Made by a program: the position numbers and the translations under genes
Assembly: GCF_004403515.1 (NCBI RefSeq)
Contig: NZ_SOHH01000020.1
Span: forward strand, 352 to 64,351
Direction of reading: 5' to 3'
DNA: 64,000 nt
DNA from: Cryobacterium fucosi
Lineage (GTDB): Bacteria > Actinomycetota > Actinomycetes > Actinomycetales > Microbacteriaceae
Shown here: positions 25,402 through 34,067 of the stretch, one piece after another
Position numbering within the stretch: position 1 is the first letter of the stretch
Layout: each line of letters opens with the position of its first letter
Notes under the pieces: model-generated
Databases searched by the model: none
Seen by the model: the letters and a program-made list of their open reading frames with translations, nothing else
Told to the model about the DNA's origin: nothing

Positions 25402-27158
25402 GCCGGGATCCTTTCGGGAGCGGGAGCAGAAGCAGAAGCAGAAGCAGAAGCAGGAGCAGGAGCAGGAGCAGGAGCGGAAGCCGAAGCAGAAGCAGAAGCG
25501 GGAGCAGAAGCGGGAGCGGGAGCGGAGGTGAGTGTGGACACTCCGGCGGTCCAGGTGCGGTAGCCGCCGTCGAGGTTTCGAACGTCGAAGCCGTTCTGGC
25601 TCAGGATACGTGCGGCGGTGTGCCCGCGCTGCCCGACCTGGCAGTGCACGACGAGCGGGGCATCCGGCAACTCGGCCAGACGTTCCCTGAGGTCGTCGAG
25701 GGGCACGTTCACGGCACCCGGGATGCTGCCCGCGGCGAATTCGCCACGCGTGCGCACATCGATCACCACGGCCCCGTCCTCCAGGGCCCATTCCAATTCG
25801 TGCCACTGCAGATTGCGGGTCGTCCCGGTGGCGAGGTTATCGGCGACGTATCCGAGCTGGTTGATCGGGTCCTTGGCCGACGCGTACTGCGGCGCGTAGG
25901 CCAGTTCGAGCCGGGTCAGGGCGGATGCCGTGATCCCGCCGGCCATCGCGGTGGACAGGATGTCGATGCGCTTGTCCACACCGCTGCCGCCGACGATCTG
26001 GGCGCCGAGGATCGCGTCCGTCTCGGCGTCGATGAGCAGTTTGATCGACATCGTCTCGGCCCCCGGGTAGTAGGTGGCGTGGCTGGCCGGGTGCGTGTGC
26101 ACGATCCGGTGCGGTCTTGCCTCGGCGACGAGGCGCTTCTCACTCCAGCCGACCATGGCCACGGTGATGCCGAACACGCCGACGATGGCGGCGCCGAATA
26201 CGGAAGCGGCGGGGGCCGGCATCCCGGCGATGCTGTCGGCGGATGCCCGCCCGTGGCGGTTGGCCAGCCCGGCCATCGCGATCCGGGTGGGCTGGAAGTC
26301 GATCGCGTCGATCTTCTCCGCCCCGTCGCCGACCGCGAAGATCGACGGGTCGCTGGTCTGCTGAGTGTCGTCCACCCAGATCGCGCCGCTCTCGCCGATC
26401 CGGAGCCCGGCCTGCTCGGCCAGGGAGGTGTCCGGCCGCACGCCGGTGGCCTCGATCAGGAAGTCGGCGGCGCACGACGTCTCGTCGCTGAGCTGCACCC
26501 GGCCGCCGGAGGTCCCCGTCACGGCCGTGCCCAGGCGCACGTCCACGCCCCGCGCCCGCAGCGAATCCAGCACGGGGGCCGCCATCTCGGCGTCGAGCGG
26601 GCCGAGGATCTGGGGACCGAACTCGACCGCCGTCACGGCGACGCCGCGCAGCACGAGGTTCTCGACGGCCTCGAGCCCGATGAAGCCGGCGCCGATGACG
26701 ACGGCGGAGACCGGCCCGGTGGCCGCGTCGAGGATCGCGGTGATCCGATCGACGTCGTCGACCGTGCGCAGGGTGTGCACGGGGATGTCGGAATGGGCCA
26801 GCACGCTGCGCGTCGTGGCCCCGGCTGCGAGGATCAGCCGGTCGTAGCTCTCGGAGGCTTCCGCCCCGGTGAGCGTGTCCCGCACGAACACGGTCTTCGA
26901 CTCGCGATCGATCCTGGTCACCTCATGGTCGATCCGCACGTCGAGGCGGAACCGGCTCGCGAGTGACTCCGGCGTCTGCAGCAGCAGGTTGGCACGGTCA
27001 CGGATGACTCCGCCCACGTAATAGGGCAGCCCGCAGTTCGCGAACGAGACGTAGTGCCCCCGCTCGAATACGATGATCTCGGCCGTTTCGTCCAAACGGC
27101 GCAGCCGCGTCGCCGCGGACATGCCTCCCGCCACTCCACCCACAATTACTGTCTTCAC
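25398..27158 (-). CDS. CoA-disulfide reductase-like FAD oxidoreductase with C-terminal rhodanese domain
   Basis: A 586-residue flavoprotein. KTVIVGGVAGGMSAATRLRR binds FAD, C42 in FANCGLPYY is the single redox cysteine of the CoADR/NADH-persulfide-reductase family, and VIGAGFIGLEAVENL binds NAD(P)H. Residues about 455-540 are a rhodanese domain with C506 in VVHCQVGQRGH. A 40-residue Ala/Ser/Pro low-complexity tail follows. Such CoADR-RHD fusions reduce CoA or sulfur persulfides. GTG 27158 has GGAGG five bases upstream. It is the first gene of the sulfur operon, directly behind the palindromic operator. Confidence 0.93.
25416..25526. repeat. Hexanucleotide microsatellite inside the reductase gene
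   Basis: Period-6 tandem units (GGAGCA, GAAGCA, GGAGCG on the plus strand) encode the Ala-Ser/Ala-Pro tail. They keep frame, so length variation is tolerated. The tail ends only a few codons before the ATGA overlap with the next gene. Confidence 0.9.
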
Positions 27159-27178
27159 TAGAACCTCCGAAGCCGATC

Positions 27179-27194
27179 ATACCCCTTGGGGTAT
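27179..27194. promoter_or_regulatory. CsoR/CstR-type operator
   Basis: The perfect 16-bp palindrome ATACCCCTTGGGGTAT lies 20 bp upstream of the GTG of the reductase gene. Its G/C-tract dyad is the form of CsoR-family operators. On the minus strand a -10-like TATACC (27190-27195) overlaps it, so bound repressor would block the promoter of the three-gene sulfur operon that ends with the CstR-like gene itself. Confidence 0.85.
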
Positions 27195-27223
27195 AGATTT
27201 CCCGGATCGTCCATCCCGCCCGC

Positions 27224-27358
27224 CGGTGGTCGAGCCTGTCGCCGTTGGTCGAGCCCGTCGAGACCCGGAGGTCGAGCCTGCCGCCGGTGGTCGAGCCCGT
27301 CGAGACCGAGACCGTGGTTTCGACAGGCTCAACCACCGGCGACAGGGTCGGCCACCGC
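27224..27358. repeat. GGTCGAGCC repeat array 2 with inverted pair
   Basis: Four GGTCGAGCC units in one orientation, followed at about 27314-27336 by a unit in the opposite orientation (GGTTTCGACAGGCTCAACC), so the end of the array can fold into a hairpin. It lies in the divergent gap between the sulfur operon and the first polymerase gene. Confidence 0.85.
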
Positions 27359-27390
27359 CCCCGCCGTGCCGCCCCGGGCATCCCGCCCAC

Positions 27391-27480
27391 CCGTCGAATT
27401 CGACGGTGATTCTGCCCGAATCGACTCAAAACCGGCCCGGGAAGCGCCAAAACGCCAAAATCTCCGTCGAATTTGACAGC
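27391..27480. repeat. Palindromic element, copy 4
   Basis: The left arm is GTCGAATTCGACGGTGATT and the right arm the complement of GTCAAATTCGACGGAGATT. It lies between two GGTCGAGCC repeat arrays in the 561-bp gap 27159-27719. Same family as the copies at 1565, 20541 and 21775. Confidence 0.85.
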
Positions 27481-27512
27481 AGGCTGCGGGCAACGGCGGT
27501 CCGAGCGGCCTG

Positions 27513-27660
27513 TGTCGAGCCCGTCGAGACCGAGACCGTGGTTTCGACAGGCTCAACCACCGGCGACAGGGCCGGCCACCGGCGACAGGGCCGGCCACCG
27601 GCGACACGGTCGGCCACCGGCGACAGGGCCGGCCACCGGCGACAGGGCCGGCCGCCGGCG
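27513..27660. repeat. Repeat array 3: inverted GGTCGAGCC pair plus 19-bp tandem repeat
   Basis: A direct unit (GTCGAGCCCGTCGAGACC) and an inverted unit (GGTTTCGACAGGCTCAACC) are followed by five 19-bp tandem units of the form CGGCGACAGGGCCGGCCAC, starting at 27561 and 27580 and on. The array ends about 60 bp before the polymerase gene. Confidence 0.85.
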
Positions 27661-27706
27661 CGGATGAGAGAGCGCCGCCCTGAGCGGTTCGCAGCCGAGG
27701 CCCCAC

Positions 27707-27712
27707 TACCCT
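27707..27712 (+). promoter_or_regulatory. -10-like hexamer of the polymerase gene
   Basis: TACCCT ends seven bases before the ATG at 27720 and there is no Shine-Dalgarno, so the transcript is probably leaderless or carries a one-base leader. Confidence 0.4.
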
Positions 27713-27719
27713 TAGACAC

Positions 27720-29024
27720 ATGCCCGCCGTCCAGAGCCGATTCGTCGTTCGCACCTTCGCGACCCTGGTCTTCTTCACGCTCCTGGCCGGCCAGTTCTGG
27801 CGCAGCCTGTTCGGCTGGTGGGGCTTCGGAGCGATCGCACTCATCGTGCTCGCCGGCAGCATCGTGGGGCTCGTGCGGCTGAAGCCCGACTGGAACTGGA
27901 CCCGCTTCCCCAAGTCCGTCGGCGCCTTCCTCGCGCTGGCAACCCTGTCCCTGGCCTGGTCGAACTACCTGGGCGCCTCCCTGATCGGGGTGACCCTGCA
28001 GTGGGCCACCACGATCGCCGCCGTGTTCCTCGCGCTCTGCCTCACCTGGACCGAGCTGCTCCGCGCCCTCGGCGGCGCCCTGCGCTGGGTGCTCGCGCTG
28101 TCCCTCGTCTTCGAGGCCGTCGTCGCGGTGTTCATCCGGCATCCGGTGCTCCCGTTCTGGGTCGACTACGGCACCGAGAAGGTGCCGCAGGCCTTCTACT
28201 GGTCCCGCGCGCTGCTCCTGCACGGGGGCCCGATCGAGGGCATCGTCGCCAACCGCAACCTGCTCGGCTTCGTCGCCCTGCTCGCCGTGATCGTCTTCGC
28301 CGTGCAACTCGCCGCGGGCACGGTGCGCCGCGGCTGGGGCGTCGTCTGGCTGGTCCTCGCGGTGCTCATGCTTGCGCTCACCCGGTCGGCGACCGTGTCG
28401 CTGGCCGCCGGAGTCGTCGCGGTCGTGCTCGTCTTCGCACTGTGGACCAGGCGCCGCGGCCCGCACCGGCGTCGCCCGGTCTACCTGGCGGCGGCGGCAT
28501 CCGTCGTCGTCGCCGGTGCCGCCGTGGCCGCCTTCACCCCCAAGCTGCTCGCCGTGTTCGGCAAGAGCCCCGACGTCACCGGGCGGATCGACATCTGGCG
28601 CGGCGTGATCGAGGCCGCGAGCCAGCGGCCCGCCGTCGGCTGGGGCTGGGTCAGCTACTGGGCCCCGTGGGCCGAGCCGTTCAAGGGCCTGGCCGTGCGA
28701 AAGGGTGTCGTCTACCTGCAGGCGCATGACGCCTGGCTCGACGTGTGGCTGCAGCTCGGCATCGTCGGCCTGATCGTCTTCGCGGCGCTCGTGCTGTCGA
28801 CCCTGTGGCGGTCCTGGTTCCTCGCCGTCGACCGACCGCGCCGCGGGATCGCCGACACCGAGCCGTATGCGGCATCCGCCCTGTTGCCGCTGCTCCTGCT
28901 GGCCGCCCTCCTCGCCCAGAGCGTGGCAGAGAGCCGGATGCTGATCGAGTCGGGTTGGGTGCTCCTGGTCGTGCTCGCCATCGTCACGAAGCGCCAGCAG
29001 GCCTCCGCCTTGCCGATGCCGTAG
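27720..29024 (+). CDS. O-antigen polymerase/ligase-family membrane protein 1
   Basis: A 434-residue protein with about eleven membrane helices and one large extracytoplasmic loop containing GRIDIWRGVIEAASQRPAVG and VVYLQAHDAWLDVWLQLGIVG, the Wzy_C/O-antigen ligase pattern. It should join glycan repeat units, or transfer a glycan to an acceptor, outside the membrane. The paralogue at 29044 follows after 19 bases, so the two are probably co-transcribed. A -10-like TACCCT at the start suggests a leaderless mRNA. The exact polymer is unknown. Confidence 0.88.
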   Translation: MPAVQSRFVVRTFATLVFFTLLAGQFWRSLFGWWGFGAIALIVLAGSIVGLVRLKPDWNWTRFPKSVGAFLALATLSLAWSNYLGASLIGVTLQWATTIAAVFLALCLTWTELLRALGGALRWVLALSLVFEAVVAVFIRHPVLPFWVDYGTEKVPQAFYWSRALLLHGGPIEGIVANRNLLGFVALLAVIVFAVQLAAGTVRRGWGVVWLVLAVLMLALTRSATVSLAAGVVAVVLVFALWTRRRGPHRRRPVYLAAAASVVVAGAAVAAFTPKLLAVFGKSPDVTGRIDIWRGVIEAASQRPAVGWGWVSYWAPWAEPFKGLAVRKGVVYLQAHDAWLDVWLQLGIVGLIVFAALVLSTLWRSWFLAVDRPRRGIADTEPYAASALLPLLLLAALLAQSVAESRMLIESGWVLLVVLAIVTKRQQASALPMP

Positions 29025-29043
29025 ACGGTAGCGTGGGAAGCCC

Positions 29044-30345
29044 ATGATCCCGAACATCCCCCGCCGCCAGGTCTCGCCCAGACTCGTGCGCTTCCTCGGG
29101 GCACCCCGGTTCGCCGCCTCCCTCACCCTGGCGATCATCGGGGTGGCCTTCTCCACCCACCTCATCCGGGGCGTCATGGGCTGGCCCGGACTGGTCGGCG
29201 CACTGGTCACCCTCGTGGCCCTGGCTGTGGCGTCCCTGGTCGCACGCCGGGAACGAACCGACTGGCACGGGCTCCTGCCGATCTCGATCATGGTCTTCGT
29301 CGGCTGGTGCGCCCTCTCGCTGCTCTGGTCGGGCTATGCGACCGACACCGTGCGCGGGGTGCTGTACCAGCTCGCCTTCACCTTCCTGGCCATCTACATC
29401 GCCCTTGCGCGGGACACCATCCAGGTCGTGCGTGCGACGGGCGACGTGCTGCGGGTGCTGCTCGGGCTGTCCCTCGCCCTCGAGGTGCTGTCCGGCCTGC
29501 TGCTCGACCTGCCGATCGTGTTCCTCGGGATTCAGGGCAATATCGCCAACCTCGGACCGGTGCAGGGCGTCTTCGGCTCACGCAACGTGTTCGGCCTGGT
29601 CTCGCTGATCGCCGGGGTCACGTTCATCGTCGAGGTGCGCGCCCGGTCGGTTCGCCGCGGCGTCGGGATCGGTTCGATCGCGCTCGCCGGTTTCGGCCTG
29701 CTGCTCACCCGCTCCCCCGTCATCCTGGTCGTCGCGCTCTTCGTCGGGCTGGCGGCGTTCGCGCTCTACTGGCTCCGGCGCACACCGGTAGAAAACCGTT
29801 GGATGCTCCAAATCAGTCTGCTCGGCACCACCGTCCTCGGCGGCATCGCCGCGTTCGTCGGCCGGTCCCAGATCCTCGACAGGCTGAACGCGGGCAGCGA
29901 GTTCGAGGCGCGGTCCTCGCTCTGGGGCGAGATGTGGCGCCTGGTGGCGCTGCATCCGCTGGAGGGCTGGGGTTGGGCCGGACTCTGGCCCACGGATGTG
30001 ACGCCCTACGGCTGGTTCGATTTCGTCACGAAGCGCGACCAGACATCCGGCCTCAACGCCTTCCTCGACGTGTACTTCCAGGTCGGACTGATCGGCCTGC
30101 TCTCGTTCCTGGCCCTGGTGGGGCTGGCGTTCTGGCGCTCCTGGCTGCTCGCGTCGAACAAGCGCACCCTCGTCTACGTGTGGTCGCCGCTGGTGCTGGT
30201 GATCCTCCTCGTCACGTCGGCCGCGGAGAGCGCGGTGCTGATCGAATTCGGCTGGCTGCTCCTGCTGATCTGCGCCCTCAAGGCCGCGCAGGGCAAGAGC
30301 TGGCGCAGCCTGCTCCGGCCGAGCCCCCGCAACCGGATCGGCTGA
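29044..30345 (+). CDS. O-antigen polymerase/ligase-family membrane protein 2
   Basis: A 433-residue paralogue of the preceding protein with about eleven helices. It has the same landmarks: GVFGSRNVFGLVSLIAGV in mid-protein, SSLWGEMWRLVALHPLEGWG and the loop SGLNAFLDVYFQVGLIG. GGGAAG lies about 8 nt before the ATG. Two different members side by side suggest either polymerase plus ligase, or polymerisation of two linkages. It is followed by a 600-bp repeat array and a convergent glycosyltransferase gene. Confidence 0.88.
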   Translation: MIPNIPRRQVSPRLVRFLGAPRFAASLTLAIIGVAFSTHLIRGVMGWPGLVGALVTLVALAVASLVARRERTDWHGLLPISIMVFVGWCALSLLWSGYATDTVRGVLYQLAFTFLAIYIALARDTIQVVRATGDVLRVLLGLSLALEVLSGLLLDLPIVFLGIQGNIANLGPVQGVFGSRNVFGLVSLIAGVTFIVEVRARSVRRGVGIGSIALAGFGLLLTRSPVILVVALFVGLAAFALYWLRRTPVENRWMLQISLLGTTVLGGIAAFVGRSQILDRLNAGSEFEARSSLWGEMWRLVALHPLEGWGWAGLWPTDVTPYGWFDFVTKRDQTSGLNAFLDVYFQVGLIGLLSFLALVGLAFWRSWLLASNKRTLVYVWSPLVLVILLVTSAAESAVLIEFGWLLLLICALKAAQGKSWRSLLRPSPRNRIG

Positions 30346-30424
30346 CCGGCGTCCCCGAGCCGGTCGAGTCCCCGGATCTCGACAAGCTCGATCACCGGTG
30401 GTCGGGCCGGTCGAGTCCCGGACC

Positions 30425-30955
30425 GGTGGTCGAGCCCGTCGAGACCCGGAGGTCGAGCCCGTCGAAACCCGGAGGTCGAGCCCGTCGAGACCCGGAGGTC
30501 GAGCCCGTCGAGACCCGAGACCCGGTGGTCGAGCCCGTCGAGACCCGGAGGTCGAGCCCGTCGAGACCCGTGACCCGGAGGTCGAGCCTGTCGAGACCCG
30601 GTGGTCGAGCCTGTCGAGACCCGGTGGTCGAGCCTGTCGAGACCCGGTGGTCGAGCCTGTCGAGACCCGAGACCCGGAGGTCGAGCCCGTCGAGACCCGG
30701 TGGTCGAGCCTGTCGAGACCCGGTGGTCGAGCCCGTCGAGACCCGTGATCTCGACAAGCACGATCACCGCGTGGCTCGATCTCGACAAGCTCGATCACCG
30801 GGCGGTTCGATCACCGCGTGGCTCGATCACCGCACGGCACGATCACCGCGTGGCTCGATCACCGCACGGCTCGATCACCGCGTGGCTCGATCTCGACAAG
30901 CACGATCACCGCGTGGCACGATCACCGGGAAACGTGATCTCGACAAGCTCGATCA
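30425..30955. repeat. Large GGTCGAGCC repeat array 4 with opposed halves
   Basis: Thirteen near-identical direct units of GGTCGAGCC[C/T]GTCGAGACCC (about 30425-30746), some separated by extra GAGACCC or GTGACCC, are followed by opposite-strand variants based on GATCTCGACAAGCTCGATC and short CGATCACCG units (about 30745-30955). Two degenerate units precede it at 30358-30420. It fills the 619-bp gap between convergent genes 29044 and 30965. No open frame here is convincing. Confidence 0.92.
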
Positions 30956-30964
30956 CCGAAACCG

Positions 30965-31957
30965 TCAGACCGGCTGGACGAGGTCCCGGAGCACGTCCTG
31001 CAGGCCCAGCCCGTACCGGCCGTAGTCCCCGGCGCGCAGCGCCCTGAGCACCGGGCGCACCCGCCCGATTCGCGCCGCCGGCAGTGCGCTGCGCATCCGC
31101 TCATGGGCCAGCTTGGCGTCGATCCTCCGCAGGGTCTCGGCCGATGGTGCGGGCACGAACGTACCGGCACGTTCCTGCAGCGCCACGGCCCGCGCCAGCA
31201 GCCGCGCATTGCGTGCCCGGCGGGATGCCGTCAGCCGGCCCAGCCGGCCGGAAGCGTCGAGACTCGACGCGCCGATCTGGTTGCCCTCGTGCTGGCGATA
31301 GTCCACGAGCACCTCGTCGAGCAGGTCCATCTCTCCGCTGACCGCGGCGACCATGGCCAGCCACTCATCGTGCACCCAGGCTGCGGGGAAGGGGCGGGCG
31401 CGCTCCACGAGATCGCGACGCACGACCATGGTCGCGCCGGTGACGATGTTGCGACGCAACAGGGCGTCGAGCGCCCGGCCGCTGCGCACCGCACGACGGT
31501 CCTCCGCCGACACTCCCAGCGTGTCCAGGAGGGTGGTTCCGAGTGGTGCGCCGCCGGCATCGACGAGTCGGGCATCCGTGTGCAGCAGTTGCAGGCTCGG
31601 CCGGCTCTGGAACGCTGCGACGATGCGGTCCAGCCGGTCGGCGTGCCAGACGTCGTCCTGGTCGCTGAGCGCGATGAGGTCGCCGGTGCAGGCCGACAGC
31701 GCCTGCTCGAAGTTGGCGGTGACACCCAACGGCGCCTCGTTGCGGAGAACCTGCAACGCCACCACCACGCCCGGGTGCAGAGCCTGCCACGCGCCGACGA
31801 CGCTGAGCACGAGCTCCGCGGAACCGTCGGTCGAGCCGTCGTCCGAGACCACGATCTCGGCCGGCCGCAGGGACTGGTCGAGGATGCTCCGGAGCTGCTC
31901 CTCCAGGAAGGCCGACCCGTTGTAGGTGCACAGGGCGACGGAGACGCTCGGGCCCAT
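30965..31957 (-). CDS. Family 2 glycosyltransferase (rhamnosyltransferase-like)
   Basis: A 330-residue GT-A transferase. It shows VSVALCTYNGSAFLEEQLRS, IVVSDDGSTDGSAEL, the acidic motif ALSDQDDVWHADRLDRI, and WVHDEWLAMVAA, typical of GT2 enzymes that add rhamnose or similar sugars to lipid-linked glycans. No membrane helix is evident, so it acts on the cytoplasmic face. I take ATG 31957, two bases downstream of the preceding GT2 stop, so the pair forms an operon; a longer frame extends back inside that gene and is rejected. Confidence 0.88.
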   Translation of the reverse strand: MGPSVSVALCTYNGSAFLEEQLRSILDQSLRPAEIVVSDDGSTDGSAELVLSVVGAWQALHPGVVVALQVLRNEAPLGVTANFEQALSACTGDLIALSDQDDVWHADRLDRIVAAFQSRPSLQLLHTDARLVDAGGAPLGTTLLDTLGVSAEDRRAVRSGRALDALLRRNIVTGATMVVRRDLVERARPFPAAWVHDEWLAMVAAVSGEMDLLDEVLVDYRQHEGNQIGASSLDASGRLGRLTASRRARNARLLARAVALQERAGTFVPAPSAETLRRIDAKLAHERMRSALPAARIGRVRPVLRALRAGDYGRYGLGLQDVLRDLVQPV

Positions 31958-31959
31958 CG

Positions 31960-33150
31960 CTAGCGCCGTTTCAGGCCGACCGACAGCACCCCGAGGAACA
32001 TGCCGCCCATAATTGTTTGGGATCCCAGCATCATCAGGAGCGCCGACGGGATCGCGACCCGGATGGTCGCACCCGCCTCCAGGGCGCCGTAGCCGCCGGC
32101 CGCCCACCCGATCAGCTGGGAAAGCGCGATCCCCAGCCCGACCAGGAAGAGAATCAGGCCGACCACGGCCCCGCTCTCCAGGCTGATCCGCCGCTCGAGC
32201 CGTTCGAAGTTGCGGCTGCGCGGAATCCGGAAGCCCTCGTGCTGGGCGTAGATCTTGGTGAGCAGCGCGAACAGGAACGCCTGATACCCGACCACGGCGA
32301 GCGCGGCCAGGTAGATCTGGCTGGAGTAGGTGAAGCCCACCTCGCCGACCACGACGGGCCCGAAGGCGAGCAGCACGGTGCCGAGGAAGCCGATCAGGAA
32401 GGCCAGGCTGCCGGGGATCAGAAACAGCCAGCGCGGGCTGAAGATGAGCAGGAACCGCAGGTGCCGCCATCCGTCACGCCAGCTGCGGAGGTGCGGCGGA
32501 CGGCTGCGGCCGTCTTTCTTCAGCGTCGTCGGCACCTCGCTGACCCGGGACCCGCCGAGGGTGGACTTCACGACCATCTCGCTGGCGAACTCCATCCCGG
32601 TGGTCTGGAGGTGCAGGGCGAGCATCGACTGCCGGTTGAATCCGCGCAGGCCGCAGTGGAAGTCCTTGATCGGCGATCGGAACAGCGTGCGGCCGATCCA
32701 GGACAGCACGGGATTGCCGAGGTACTTGTGCAGCGGCGGCATGGCGCCGGGTTCGATGCCGCCGCGAAAACGGTTGCCCATCACCAGTTCGTCGCCGGCG
32801 CGGAGGCGTTCGACGAAACCGTCGAGGGAGCTGAAGTCGTAGCTGTCGTCGGCGTCGCCCATGATCACATAGGCGCCCCTGGCCGCTTCGATGCCTCCGA
32901 TCAGCGCGCTGCCGTAGCCCTTCTCGGCGACGGCCACGACGCGCGCGCCGTGCGCCTCGGCGATCTCCTGCGACCCGTCGGTGCTGCCGTTGTCGGCGAT
33001 CAGCACCTCGCCGGCGATGCCGCTTCGCCGCAGGTAGTCCTGCGCCTTGTCAATGCACACGGCCAGCGTTTCGGCCTCATTCAGACAGGGCATCAGGATC
33101 GAGAGTTCGAGTGTTTCGGAGAGTGACATGCGTGCAGCGAGTCCCGTCAT
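31960..33150 (-). CDS. Family 2 glycosyltransferase with C-terminal membrane domain (polyprenyl-P-sugar synthase-like)
   Basis: A 396-residue protein. The GT-A domain (about 15-235) has LSILMPCLNEAETLAVCIDK, IADNGSTDGSQEIAE, VIMGDADDSYDFSSL and KDFHCGLRGFNRQSML. Four hydrophobic helices follow in the last 160 residues. This is the layout of polyprenyl-phosphate glucose/mannose synthases such as GtrB- and DPM1-like enzymes, which load a sugar on lipid phosphate for use outside the membrane. ATG 33129 is an alternative start. It is divergent from the GT2 gene at 33188. Confidence 0.9.
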   Translation of the reverse strand: MTGLAARMSLSETLELSILMPCLNEAETLAVCIDKAQDYLRRSGIAGEVLIADNGSTDGSQEIAEAHGARVVAVAEKGYGSALIGGIEAARGAYVIMGDADDSYDFSSLDGFVERLRAGDELVMGNRFRGGIEPGAMPPLHKYLGNPVLSWIGRTLFRSPIKDFHCGLRGFNRQSMLALHLQTTGMEFASEMVVKSTLGGSRVSEVPTTLKKDGRSRPPHLRSWRDGWRHLRFLLIFSPRWLFLIPGSLAFLIGFLGTVLLAFGPVVVGEVGFTYSSQIYLAALAVVGYQAFLFALLTKIYAQHEGFRIPRSRNFERLERRISLESGAVVGLILFLVGLGIALSQLIGWAAGGYGALEAGATIRVAIPSALLMMLGSQTIMGGMFLGVLSVGLKRR

Positions 33151-33187
33151 TGTTGGTGCGGCCCCCTCATCGTACAGAATGTGATTT

Positions 33188-34063
33188 GTGAACCTTGGAC
33201 TCGTGGTGTCAACCCTCGGCCGTGTCGAGAGCCTGCGGCGTCTCGTCGAGTCCGTTTCAGACCAGCTGACGACGGATGACCACCTCGTCGTCGTCGCCCA
33301 GCGAAACCTTGCCGAGGTCGAGGCTCTGGCTGCCTCCTACCGGTCGCCGAACCGGCATATCACGGTGGTCACGTCCCCGCCCGGGGCCTCCCGGGGCCGC
33401 AACGCCGGCGTCGCGGCTCTGCCCGTCGGCCGGGACCTGCTGCTCAGCTTCCCGAACGACACGACCTGGTTTCCGCCGGACACCCTCGACCGGCTGCGCC
33501 GGCTCCCCGACGGCTTCCGGGCGGGTGCGCTCACCGTCGTCGACGAGAACGGCCCCAAGTTCGTGCTGCCTGCGGCCGGCACCCCCCTGGACCGGCGCAC
33601 GGCCTGGACCGTCATCGAAATGGGCCTCCTCATCCGGCGCAGCCTGTTCGACGAGCTCGGCGGCTTCGACCCGGAGATCGGCACCGGCGCCCCCACGCCG
33701 TGGCAGGCCGGCGAGGCGACCGACCTGTTGCTCAAGCTGATGCGGGCCGAGCCGCGCCCGGACTTCGCCTGGCAGCCCGAGGCCCTGTTCGTGGGGGGCA
33801 TCGCCGACCCGAGCGGCCTGACCGTGGCCGAGCGCCGACGCAAGCTGCGCAGTTATGGCCGCGGACTGGGCCGGCTCGTGACCCGGTGGCACTACCCGCT
33901 CTGGTGGCGGTTCGCGTTCCTCGGCGGCGGCCTGTTCTTCGGTCTGCGCAACCGCGGCACGAACGCCCTGGCCGACGGCTGGTGGGTGTTCATCGGGCGC
34001 CTCGAGGGGATGCTCGGACGCACCCTCGACGGCGCCCGGTCGCTCACCGCAGTGACCCGGTGA
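33188..34063 (+). CDS. Family 2-type glycosyltransferase
   Basis: A 291-residue GT-A-like transferase with GLVVSTLGRVESLRRLVESV at the N-terminus, PPGASRGRNAGVAAL, the acidic stretch LLLSFPNDTTWFPPD and LIRRSLFDELGGFDPEIG. The metal motif is FPNDT instead of DxD. The C-terminal 80 residues hold a hydrophobic amphipathic region (WWRFAFLGGGLFFGL) that probably touches the membrane. It starts with GTG. The next gene begins five bases after its stop, forming the operon 33188-36334 with a flippase-like and a GT4 protein. Confidence 0.85.
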   Translation: MNLGLVVSTLGRVESLRRLVESVSDQLTTDDHLVVVAQRNLAEVEALAASYRSPNRHITVVTSPPGASRGRNAGVAALPVGRDLLLSFPNDTTWFPPDTLDRLRRLPDGFRAGALTVVDENGPKFVLPAAGTPLDRRTAWTVIEMGLLIRRSLFDELGGFDPEIGTGAPTPWQAGEATDLLLKLMRAEPRPDFAWQPEALFVGGIADPSGLTVAERRRKLRSYGRGLGRLVTRWHYPLWWRFAFLGGGLFFGLRNRGTNALADGWWVFIGRLEGMLGRTLDGARSLTAVTR

Positions 34064-34067
34064 CCCG

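Noticed and set aside
30392-30757. A repetitive protein (VVEPVETR-type frames on both strands)
   Set aside because: Open frames arise because the ~22-bp units contain no stops; there is no start site, signal or composition of a real protein, and both strands are equally open.
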